Part shown: piece after piece, positions 7,629 to 15,075 of the stretch | Layout of the letters: the number at the start of each line of letters is the position of its first letter | Numbering within the stretch: the stretch's first letter is position 1 | NCBI GenBank assembly: GCA_944321885.1 | Contig: CALUNB010000027.1 | Span: forward strand, 1 to 34,705 | Source: an uncultured Bacteroidales bacterium | Lineage (GTDB): Bacteria; Bacteroidota; Bacteroidia; Bacteroidales; P3 | Direction: 5' to 3' | Length of the DNA stretch: 34,705 nucleotides | Position numbers and translations under genes: made by a program | Notes under the pieces: generated by a model | The model's database searches: none | What the model saw: the letters and a program-made list of their open reading frames with translations, nothing else | What the model was told of the DNA's origin: nothing

Positions 7629-9554
7629 ATGCTACCCGTAACACCACCGAAAGTCAAGCCCGTACTCTCCCTGCTTCCTGAAAAGCCCGGAGTTTACCAA
7701 TATTTCAATGCCGAAAACCAAATCATCTATGTGGGCAAGGCCAAGAACCTCAAGCGCCGGGTCAACTCGTATTTCAACAAGGACCAGGAAGGGAAAGTGC
7801 TGGCCTTGGTCCGGAAAATAGACCATCTGGAATACATCGTGGTCGATACCGAGGCCGATGCCTTGCTGTTGGAAAACAACTTGATAAAACTGCACAAGCC
7901 CCGGTACAATGTCATGTTGAAGGACGACAAGACCTATCCCTGGCTTTGCATCTCGAACGAGGAATTCCCCCGTCTCTTCTACACGAGGCGGTACGTGCAG
8001 GACGGTTCTTCCTATTTCGGCCCTTATCCTTCGGTCAGGACCATGCACACCCTGCTGGAACTGATCCATGACATCTACCCGCTCCGTACCTGCCGCCACC
8101 GCTTGGACCAGAAAACCTTGGATTCAAAAAAAATCCGGCTCTGCCTTGAATACCAGATGAAGCGTTGCGCCGGTCCTTGCCAAGGCCTCCAAAGCCGGGA
8201 AGAATACCAAGTGCAAATAGCCCAAATCAAAAGCCTGATCAAAGGGCATATCAAACCCGTCCTCCAACAGCTGCACGAACAAATGCTGGAGGCCGCCGCA
8301 CAGCTCGATTTCAAAAAGGCCCAATCCCTCAAAGTCAAATACGAACTGCTCCAAAACTACCAAAGCAAATCCACCGTGGTCAACGCCTCCTTGGCCGACC
8401 TCGATGTCATGGGCGCGTTCGAAGAAACCGACAACATCTATTTCAATTACTTGCGTGTGGTGGACGGCCGGGTCGTCCAAAGCCACACCTTGGAGGTCAA
8501 GAAAAAACTGGACGAAAGCCCGGCGGACCTGATCGGGCAAGCGCTCCTGGAATTCCGCGAACGCTTCAAAAGCGATGCCAAGGAAGCCGTATTGCCCTTG
8601 GAACCCGACTTCGTCCCCGAAGGGCTCAAATGCACCGTGCCCCAAGCCGGGGAAAAGAAGAAATTGCTGGAACTCTCCCAGCAAAACATCCAATATTTCA
8701 TTTTGGAGAAATCCAAGCGCATGGACTTGGTGGACCCGGACCGCCGCAGCAAGGAAATGCTGCACCAATTGCAAAAGGCGCTGGGCATGGACCGCCTGCC
8801 CGTGCATATCGAATGCTTCGACAACTCGAACTTCGAAGGCGCCTATCCGGTGGGCGCCATGACCGTGAGCAAAAACGGGAAATTGTCGAAAAAGGATTAC
8901 CGGCACTTCAACATACGTACCGTGAGCGGTCCCAACGACTACGCCACCATGGAAGAAGTCTTCAGCCGGCATTACGGCAGGCTCCTGGCTGAAAACCAGC
9001 CCCTGCCCCAATTGGTCATCGTGGACGGAGGGAAAGGCCAATTGTCGTCGGCCTACAAGGTCCTCAAGGAATTGGGCTTGGAAAAGCGTATTTTCCTGAT
9101 CGGGATAGCCGAACGCTTGGAAGAGCTTTACAAGGTGGGCGACCCCCATCCCCTGATTCTCGACAAGCGTTCGGAAGCGCTCAAACACATCATCCTGTTA
9201 CGGGACGAAGTGCACCGTTTCGGCATCACCCATTACAGGAAACGGCACCTGAAAGGCTTGGTGAAGACCGAATTGACCGATATAAAAGGCATAGGGAAAG
9301 AAACGGCCCTGTTGCTTCTCCAAAACTTCCATTCCGCCAAGAAAACGGGCGAAGCCAGTCTGGAAGATTTGCAAAAAGTGGTCGGGAAAGCCAAAGCCGG
9401 CATCGTTTACCGGCATTTCCATCCCGGCGAGGAAGCCGAAGGAGCCAACGGCAAACCCTCCGGAAGCCCCGAAGATGAATCCAACGAAGATTGGCTCAAA
9501 AAAAACAAGGAAAAAGGAAGCAGTCTTCCCGACCAAGGAAAGGAGATGCCATGA
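7629..9554 (+). CDS. uvrC: UvrABC excinuclease subunit C
   Basis: Nucleotide excision repair nuclease that makes both incisions around a lesion after UvrA/UvrB recognition. 641 residues, a little longer than usual. The GIY-YIG nuclease domain occupies about residues 17-95 (PGVYQYF, IIYVGKAKNLKRRV, and the metal-ligand glutamate in LLLENNLI). A UVR motif lies around residues 205-240 (LEAAAQLDFKKAQSLKVKYELL). The RNase H-like domain follows, with IECFDNSNFEGAYPVGAM, LVIVDGGKGQLSSA and HRFGITHYRKRH supplying the acidic and histidine residues. A C-terminal helix-hairpin-helix region holds LTDIKGIGKETALLLL. After it a ~45-residue hydrophilic tail extends to the stop. The stop overlaps the next gene by four bases. 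Confidence 0.97.
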   Translation: MLPVTPPKVKPVLSLLPEKPGVYQYFNAENQIIYVGKAKNLKRRVNSYFNKDQEGKVLALVRKIDHLEYIVVDTEADALLLENNLIKLHKPRYNVMLKDDKTYPWLCISNEEFPRLFYTRRYVQDGSSYFGPYPSVRTMHTLLELIHDIYPLRTCRHRLDQKTLDSKKIRLCLEYQMKRCAGPCQGLQSREEYQVQIAQIKSLIKGHIKPVLQQLHEQMLEAAAQLDFKKAQSLKVKYELLQNYQSKSTVVNASLADLDVMGAFEETDNIYFNYLRVVDGRVVQSHTLEVKKKLDESPADLIGQALLEFRERFKSDAKEAVLPLEPDFVPEGLKCTVPQAGEKKKLLELSQQNIQYFILEKSKRMDLVDPDRRSKEMLHQLQKALGMDRLPVHIECFDNSNFEGAYPVGAMTVSKNGKLSKKDYRHFNIRTVSGPNDYATMEEVFSRHYGRLLAENQPLPQLVIVDGGKGQLSSAYKVLKELGLEKRIFLIGIAERLEELYKVGDPHPLILDKRSEALKHIILLRDEVHRFGITHYRKRHLKGLVKTELTDIKGIGKETALLLLQNFHSAKKTGEASLEDLQKVVGKAKAGIVYRHFHPGEEAEGANGKPSGSPEDESNEDWLKKNKEKGSSLPDQGKEMP

Positions 9555-10231
9555 TTCCCGTATTCCTGTACCGGGATTCCCGTCTGGAAAAACGGGAAGA
9601 ACGAAAAAGACTGAGGGACGGCATCTGCCAGGCCATCCTCCGCCAAGAGCTACGGCTCGGTCCGGAAGCCCCCTTGCGGATAGCCCGCCAGGAGCAGGGG
9701 AAACCCTACCTGCCCGACCATCCCGGCCTGCATTTCAACCAAAGCGATTCCGGCGAATACATGGCGGTGGCCACGCACGGCAGCCCCATCGGCATCGACA
9801 TCGAAAAAATCCGGGAAAGGGCGTTCGACCCGCTTCTGGAGCGCTGGTTCCTGCCCGAAGAACGGGAATTGGTCCAAGAAGAAGCCAGCCCGGAAGTCCG
9901 TTTAGCCCAGTTCATCCGGCTTTGGACCTGCAAGGAAAGTATCCTGAAATACATCGGTTGCGGTCTGGGGGCGGAAATGCGCCTCCATCCGGTCCTTTCC
10001 CGGAAGGATGCTGTGGGGAAACTTCTCCCCCATGGCCGCTACCAAAACCAGGAATTGGTTTTCAATTCCATGATTTTCAACGTCTCCAATGGGGTCATGG
10101 CTTTCGACGAGCGGGCAGCGCATCCCGGAGATTTGATTATCACGCTTTGCTTTGCCGGAAATGGCAGTACCCCCTTCCCGGATATCCGGTACATCCTGTA
10201 CCCCGGCCCGTCCAAGCCGCCCACGCCCTAA
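9551..10231 (+). CDS. 4'-phosphopantetheinyl transferase (Sfp/HetI/AcpT type)
   Basis: Transfers phosphopantetheine from CoA to a carrier-protein serine. 226 residues, the usual length for the Sfp type. Conserved sites are GIDIEKIR (residues 81-88, the metal-binding D and E) and WTCKESILKYIG (125-136, with the KE pair and the following lysine). The upstream motif normally read as FNxSHSG is FNQSDSG here (62-68), with Asp for His. The start is the ATG at 9551, which overlaps the uvrC stop as ATGA and has GGAAAGGAG just before it, so translation is probably coupled to uvrC. It may be the only holo-ACP synthase of the cell or act on a secondary carrier protein; no carrier-protein gene is nearby. 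Confidence 0.9.
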   Translation: MIPVFLYRDSRLEKREERKRLRDGICQAILRQELRLGPEAPLRIARQEQGKPYLPDHPGLHFNQSDSGEYMAVATHGSPIGIDIEKIRERAFDPLLERWFLPEERELVQEEASPEVRLAQFIRLWTCKESILKYIGCGLGAEMRLHPVLSRKDAVGKLLPHGRYQNQELVFNSMIFNVSNGVMAFDERAAHPGDLIITLCFAGNGSTPFPDIRYILYPGPSKPPTP

Positions 10232-10264
10232 TTTATTTTAATAAACTTAAAACCAATTATTAAC

Positions 10265-10467
10265 TTTAACACAAATCGGTCATTAGACTTTGGGGAGATT
10301 GCCCGCTTGTGTCATGCAACATGCTTCTCGCCTAGCCGAAGGCGTAGCGGGCTACGTCGAGGCGTAGCGAGAAACAGGGTGCGGACAGAAGCGGGCAAGA
10401 TGCCCGAAAGCCTCATTTTCCCCATCGGAAGCGGACACGGCGTGTCTGATGACCGATTTGGGTTTAA
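10265..10467. repeat. large foldback (palindromic) element
   Basis: TTTAACACAAATCGGTCATT (opening 10265) and the left arm to 10288 mirror the right arm 10444-10467 (GTCTGATGACCGATTTGGGT) with only three mismatches in 24. Inside, TTGCCCGCTTGTGT mirrors the complement of ACAGAAGCGGGCAA, and TTCTCGC mirrors GCGAGAA. The core holds GTAGCGGGCTAC and repeated GGCGTAGCG. Nothing is coded. It lies in the 392-bp gap between the phosphopantetheinyl transferase and groEL stop codons. It could be a MITE-like element, or an RNA structure in the 3' region of the upstream transcript. Confidence 0.7.
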
Positions 10468-10564
10468 CACAAAGAAGCTTTTCCCAAGCAAGGAATCCTC
10501 CTGCTTTGCAGGGATGGTCCATCGGAACATTCTGGAGCTCCAAGCTCAGGCTGCGGGGAAAAAC

Positions 10565-10594
10565 AAAAAAGCCACCCTTCCAGGTGGCTTTTTT
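10565..10594 (-). terminator. bidirectional rho-independent terminator of groESL
   Basis: AAAAAAGCCACC (10565-10576) and GGTGGCTTTTTT (10583-10594) form a perfect 12-bp stem with a six-base loop and T-tracts on both strands. It lies 30 bases beyond the groEL stop and also faces the converging upstream transcript. Confidence 0.9.
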
Positions 10595-10623
10595 CATCCG
10601 TTTCCTTTCGGAAGAATTTCCGA

Positions 10624-12255
10624 TTAATACATGCCGTCCATTCCGTTGGGCATGGCCGGAGCCGCAGGCTTTTCTTCCTTGATTTCAGCCAAGACACATT
10701 CGGTGGTCAGCAGCATGCCGGCAATCGAAGCGGCGTTTTCAAGAGCGACACGAGCCACCTTGGCAGGGTCGATAACCCCGGTAGACAAGAGGTTTTCGTA
10801 GGTTTCGGTACGGGCGTTGAAACCGAAATCGTCCTTGCCGCTCTTCACCTTGTCCACGATGACCGAACCGTCCAGACCGGCATTTTCCACAATCTGGCGC
10901 AAGGGTTCTTCCAAGGCGCGACGGATGATTTCCACCCCGACCTTTTCGTCCTCGTTGTCCACCTTCATGCTTTCCAAAGCCGGCAAGCAACGCAGGTAAG
11001 CCACACCGCCACCCGGTACGATACCTTCTTCAACGGCGGCACGGGTTGCATGCAAGGCATCGTCGAAACGATCCTTCTTTTCCTTCATTTCCACTTCGGA
11101 AGCAGCACCCACGTAAATGACGGCCACCCCACCGGCCAATTTGGCCAGACGTTCCTGGAGTTTTTCACGGTCGTAATCGGAAGTGGTCTTTTCCAACTGG
11201 GCCTTGATCATGTTGACACGGTCCTGGATATCTTCCTTGCGGCCCTTGCCGTTCACAATCGTGGTGTTTTCCTTGTCAATCGTGATTTTTTCAGCCTGAC
11301 CGAGGAAAGAAAGGTCGATGTCTTCCAACTTCAAGCCCTTTTCTTCCGAAACCACGGTGGCACCCGTCAAAGCGGCGATGTCTTCCATCATTTCCTTGCG
11401 GCGGTCACCAAAGCCGGGAGCCTTCACGGCGGCAATCTTCAACGAACCACGCAGACGGTTCACAACCAAGGTAGCCAAAGCTTCCCCGTCGATGTCTTCG
11501 GCAATCACGACCAAAGGACGGCCGGTCTGCACGGTCTTTTCCAAAATCGGCAGGAAATCCTTCATCACGGAAATCTTCTTGTCGTACAGCAACACGAAAG
11601 GACTTTCCATGACAGCTTCCATCTTTTCGGTATCGGTTACGAAATACGGCGAAATATAGCCACGGTCGAACTGCATACCTTCCACCACTTTCACATTGGT
11701 TTCGATACCCTTGGCTTCTTCAATCGTGATAACACCTTCCTTCTTCACCTGGCGCATGGCTTCGGCAATCAACTTCCCGATTGTATTGTCGTTGTTGGCC
11801 GAAATCGTAGCCACTTGTTCGATTTTTTCGGTGCTGTCGCCCACGTTGGTACTCATCTTCTTGAGTTGGGCAACCACTTCGGCAACCGCCTTGTCGATAC
11901 CACGCTTCAAATCCATCGGGTTCGCACCGGCCGTCACGTTCTTCAAACCCGTCCGTACGATAGACTGGGCCAGAATCGTGGCCGTGGTGGTACCGTCACC
12001 GGCCAAATCATTGGTTTTGGAAGCCACTTCCTTCACCATCTGGGCACCCATGTTTTCCACCGTGTCCTTCAATTCCACTTCCTTGGCAACGCTCACCCCG
12101 TCCTTCGTTACATGGGGAGCACCGAATTTCCTATCAATAATCACATTACGACCCTTGGGACCCAAGGTTACCTTGACAGCATCGCACAATGCGTCCACCC
12201 CTTTCTTGAGGCGGTTCTTTGCTTCTTGGTCGAAGAGAATTTCTTTAGCAGCCAT
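10624..12255 (-). CDS. groEL: 60-kDa chaperonin GroEL
   Basis: ATP-driven folding chaperone that forms double seven-membered rings and works with GroES. 543 residues, typical length. The start at 12255 ([20 protein letters not shown]) is the family start; the longer frame to 12312 adds a non-conserved leader. Conserved blocks are [36 protein letters not shown] (ATP site), [15 protein letters not shown] and the methionine/glycine-containing tail ending NGMDGMY. It lies 152 bp after groES on the same strand, the usual order, and ends at a strong terminator. No other chaperonin is in the window. Confidence 0.98.
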   Translation of the reverse strand: MAAKEILFDQEAKNRLKKGVDALCDAVKVTLGPKGRNVIIDRKFGAPHVTKDGVSVAKEVELKDTVENMGAQMVKEVASKTNDLAGDGTTTATILAQSIVRTGLKNVTAGANPMDLKRGIDKAVAEVVAQLKKMSTNVGDSTEKIEQVATISANNDNTIGKLIAEAMRQVKKEGVITIEEAKGIETNVKVVEGMQFDRGYISPYFVTDTEKMEAVMESPFVLLYDKKISVMKDFLPILEKTVQTGRPLVVIAEDIDGEALATLVVNRLRGSLKIAAVKAPGFGDRRKEMMEDIAALTGATVVSEEKGLKLEDIDLSFLGQAEKITIDKENTTIVNGKGRKEDIQDRVNMIKAQLEKTTSDYDREKLQERLAKLAGGVAVIYVGAASEVEMKEKKDRFDDALHATRAAVEEGIVPGGGVAYLRCLPALESMKVDNEDEKVGVEIIRRALEEPLRQIVENAGLDGSVIVDKVKSGKDDFGFNARTETYENLLSTGVIDPAKVARVALENAASIAGMLLTTECVLAEIKEEKPAAPAMPNGMDGMY

Positions 12256-12407
12256 TGCTTTATCGAATTTTATTATTAAACATTGCTTTTGGGCTTTTTC
12301 GGGGGGCCCCATAGCCCCTCCCGCGGAAGCCCCGCCCTTTTTCCGACCTTTCGCGGAACCTTTCCCTTATCCGCAGGCTGCCGGAAGCCCGTCCGTATTC
12401 CCTTGGC

Positions 12408-12686
12408 TTAAAGGATGGCGAAAATATCGCTTTCGCGCATGATCAAATAGTGGACCCCGTCAATCGTCAACTCGGAACCGGAATACTTGCCATACAGCAC
12501 TTTGTCACCTTCCTTCACCGTCATCGGTTCGTCCTTCTTACCCGGACCTACGGCCACGACGACACCTTGTTGGGGTTTTTCCTTTGCCGTGTCAGGAATG
12601 ATGATACCGGCCGCCGTCTTCTGTTCGGCTTCCATGGGTTCAACCAATACACGATCTGCTAAGGGTTTGATTGTTACTTTAGACAT
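12408..12686 (-). CDS. groES: 10-kDa co-chaperonin GroES
   Basis: Seven-membered lid of the GroEL chamber. 92 residues, family length. It shows [11 protein letters not shown] at the N-terminus, the mobile-loop region around [29 protein letters not shown], and the closing [25 protein letters not shown]. The start at 12686 has GGAGATAAGTC immediately upstream, a clear ribosome-binding site. It is the first gene of the groESL operon. No TAnnTTTG element is found upstream; a sigma-54-like sequence lies at 12829-12844. Confidence 0.98.
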   Translation of the reverse strand: MSKVTIKPLADRVLVEPMEAEQKTAAGIIIPDTAKEKPQQGVVVAVGPGKKDEPMTVKEGDKVLYGKYSGSELTIDGVHYLIMRESDIFAIL

Positions 12687-12828
12687 GACTTATCTCCTTT
12701 TCTTTTATTTATTTTCAAACTTTTGCCCGCTTGTCCGGCGACATACCGCCAGAGCTTCGTCCTTCGACCGGGACACATCCTCTTTGTTTGGCGGGGATGC
12801 CGTTTCCGGAACGGACAAATCCTTCCTT

Positions 12829-12844
12829 GGCATAAAGTGTGCCA
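12829..12844 (-). promoter_or_regulatory. sigma-54-like -24/-12 promoter before groES
   Basis: Minus-strand TGGCACACTTTATGCC has the invariant GG and GC spaced exactly as in the -24/-12 consensus TGGCACnnnnnTTGCA; only the first T of TTGC is replaced by A. It lies about 145 bases upstream of the groES start. The match is seen; its use by RpoN is inferred, and no rpoN or enhancer-binding activator is in the window. Confidence 0.45.
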
Positions 12845-12957
12845 AAACAAAAAATCTGACAATTTTACAGGGAAACCGGAACGATACTGACAAAAAGGGC
12901 AAGCCTCAGACAAAACCGTATCCAAGGATTCCCATTATCGCACCCCGCCGCAAAAGC

Positions 12958-13375
12958 TTACTTCACAAGCATCACAATACTCCCGGCAGTAATCAGCAAA
13001 GCCCCCAAAACCACCCTCGGACTGACAGGCTCCTTCAGGAAAAGGAACGAAAGGCAAATCGTGATGACGACACTGAGTTTGTCAATCGGAGCCACCCGCG
13101 ACACCTCGCCCGTCTGCAAAGCCTTGAAATAAAAGAGCCACGACAAGCCCGTGGCCACACCCGACAGCAGCAGGAAAACCCAGGCATGGCGCGGTATCTC
13201 CTTGATTTCGGGAAGATGATGTCCGAAAAAAAACAATACCCCAGGTGATGCACAGGATGACCGTCGTGCGGATGGCCGTGGCGAGGTCCGAATTCACATC
13301 CTTGACACCCACTTTTGCAAAAATGGCCGTCAAAGAAGCAAAAAATGCCGACAAAAGTGCATAATACTTCCACAT
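12958..13375 (-). pseudogene. EamA (DMT) family transporter, split by a homopolymer frameshift
   Basis: Small drug/metabolite-type membrane protein of four to five helices, about 138 residues if the frame is restored. The N-terminal part starts at the ATG 13373-13375 (MWKYYALLSAFFASLTAIFAKVG) and runs to about residue 49 (ITWGIVFF). It then leaves frame at a run of eight A on the plus strand (13226-13233). The C-terminal part continues in another frame as GHHLPEIKEIPRHAWVFLLL to the stop at 12958, with APIDKLSVVITICLSF and VLGALLITAGSIVML typical of EamA. Deleting one base of the run joins both parts seamlessly. Both halves look well preserved, so this may be a sequencing error, a recent mutation or slippage. 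Confidence 0.85.
13226..13233. other. homopolymer of eight A causing the EamA frameshift
   Basis: Eight A on the plus strand, that is eight T in the gene. With seven, the reading frame is GIVFFGHHLPEI; with eight, as here, it is GIVFFRTSSS and the gene breaks. Confidence 0.8.
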
Positions 13376-13395
13376 AGCCGTAAAGAATCGGCATA

Positions 13396-13403
13396 CAAAG
13401 GTA
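13396..13403 (-). promoter_or_regulatory. -7 promoter element of the EamA gene
   Basis: Minus-strand TACCTTTG, an exact TAnnTTTG, lies 21 bases before the ATG at 13375 and supports that start for the reconstructed gene. Confidence 0.55.
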
Positions 13404-13576
13404 ATCAAATCCGGGTTCATGAAACTTCGTGAACGAGCCGCCCCGGGACCGGGCTTCCCTCCGGTCTCTGGAACAAGGAAGCCGCACGGGTGGCTTGAAT
13501 CTGCGGAATATGTTTTCCAACCGGCCGCCCTAAATATCAAAAAAACATCCGAAATTCGCGGTTTCAAACCCGAACC

Positions 13577-14881
13577 ATGGACACACGCAATCCCCGTGCC
13601 TACATTCTCTTTATCATAGCCTTGGCTATCAACGCCTTTGGAATCGCTTTCATTACCCGGGCCGCACTGGGGACATCCCCCATCACCAGCATCACCTACG
13701 TCATGAGCATGTTCACCCCCTTGAGCATAGGCCAATGGACCATCGTACTCAACCTGCTGTTCGTTTTGCTGGAACTGCCTTTCATGAGCAAGGATTTCCT
13801 CAAAGCAGACCGGATATGCTATTTGCTGCAAATCCCCACGACCCTTTTGTTCGGTTTCTTCATCGATCTTTCGATGGAAGCCCTCTCCTGGTTCAACCCG
13901 CTCCGTTACCCTTTCAAGATTCTCGGTCTTTCGGCCGGATGCATCATCCTGGCCATAGGCATCGCCCTGGAAGTCAAAGCCAACGTAGCCATGGCCGCAG
14001 GCGAATATTTCGTCAAGGTAATCTCCAAACGTTTCCGGACCGACTTCGGTTTCACCAAACTGGGCTTCGACACCTCCTTGGTGGCCCTCTCCTGCATCGT
14101 TTCCTATGTTGCCATGTCCGGCATACACGGCGTAAGGGAAGGAACCGTGGTGGCTGCCGTCATCGTAGGACCCATCGTCCATTTCATCAGCCCTTGGTTC
14201 CATGTTTTTGACAAATTCCTCGGGGAAAAACGGGCGGGAATGCCCCCGGTTCCCCAACCACGGCATACCGTCATTACCATCGCCCGGGAGTACGGGAGCG
14301 GCGGACACCTGTTAGGGCAAATGATTGCCAAAGAACTGGGATTCAAACTTTACGACGAAGAACTCATCCACCTGGCCGCAAAGGAAAGCGGCATGGATGA
14401 AGACTACATACGGAAAAACGAACAAAACCTGCCTTCCTTCTGGCTCAAATGCATTTTCGCCCAAAACAAGAACACAATCGGACCGGGCATGGATCGCGAA
14501 GACGTGCTGTTCCTGGCCGAAAGCAAAGTCATCGAGGAAGCCGCCCGGAAAGACGATTGCGTGATTGTGGGCAGGTGTGCCGATTTCATCCTGCGCGACC
14601 ATGCTCCCTTAATCCGGGTTTTCTGCCTTTCCGATACCCCGACCGCGTACAAACGTTGCGTGGAAGACTACCATGTCCCAGCTGCCAAAGCCGAAGAAGA
14701 AATAAAAAGGCTGAACCGCAAACGGGCCGCCCATTACGAATATTATACCGGTGGGAAATGGGGAAATCCGAAATTGTACGACTTGGTAATCAACACCTCG
14801 AAAATAAGTTTGGAAACAGCTTGCCGGATAGTGGCGGCCTTGGCAAGGGACCCAAAACAAACGACGGGCAAAAAACCGTAA
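13577..14881 (+). CDS. DUF6198-like membrane domain fused to a cytidylate-kinase-like domain
   Basis: A 434-residue two-part protein. Residues ~1-210 are membrane-spanning, with five to six helices, and resemble the YczE/YitT-like DUF6198 group (AFGIAFITRAALGTSPITSITYVMS; LEVKANVAMAAGE). After a linker (PPVPQPRH), residues ~231-420 form a cytidylate-kinase-like P-loop domain. VITIAREYGSGGHLLGQMIA is the modified P-loop of this family, CVIVGRCADFIL lies near 335-346, and RVFCLSDTPTAYKRC and INTSKISLETA follow. The glycine-rich loop lacks the GK[ST] of ordinary P-loops, as is usual for Cytidylate_kin2 proteins. True CMP kinase activity is not proven. The membrane half suggests a kinase tethered to, or gating, a transporter; this is inference. 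The start is the ATG at 13577. Confidence 0.85.
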   Translation: MDTRNPRAYILFIIALAINAFGIAFITRAALGTSPITSITYVMSMFTPLSIGQWTIVLNLLFVLLELPFMSKDFLKADRICYLLQIPTTLLFGFFIDLSMEALSWFNPLRYPFKILGLSAGCIILAIGIALEVKANVAMAAGEYFVKVISKRFRTDFGFTKLGFDTSLVALSCIVSYVAMSGIHGVREGTVVAAVIVGPIVHFISPWFHVFDKFLGEKRAGMPPVPQPRHTVITIAREYGSGGHLLGQMIAKELGFKLYDEELIHLAAKESGMDEDYIRKNEQNLPSFWLKCIFAQNKNTIGPGMDREDVLFLAESKVIEEAARKDDCVIVGRCADFILRDHAPLIRVFCLSDTPTAYKRCVEDYHVPAAKAEEEIKRLNRKRAAHYEYYTGGKWGNPKLYDLVINTSKISLETACRIVAALARDPKQTTGKKP

Positions 14882-15075
14882 ATCCACGACCGGCAAAAAA
14901 GACAGAACGCCCCCTGAAGCCCCTTTCCCAAACCCTACCGGAACTTGTCCTCCCGAAAGACGTCAAGAAGCCTTCCAACCCTGCCCCGCGCGCATGGAAG
15001 ACGGGATACGCTTCCAGGCATGCCAAACAATCCCAAGTCCGAAAGAATCGAACCGGAAAGGCGACGGCCCGATTC

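Noticed and set aside
11050..12279. 409-residue open frame on the plus strand
   Set aside because: Antisense to groEL; low-information histidine/phenylalanine-rich translation.
12961..13236. Separate 92-residue small membrane protein starting at a TTG
   Set aside because: The TTG at 13236 is inside the continuous EamA reading once the homopolymer is corrected; the fragment is the C-terminal half of that gene.
13082..14308. 408-residue open frame on the minus strand
   Set aside because: Mostly antisense to the fused kinase gene. Only its last part, from 13375 to about 13226, is real: it is the N-terminal half of the frameshifted EamA transporter.
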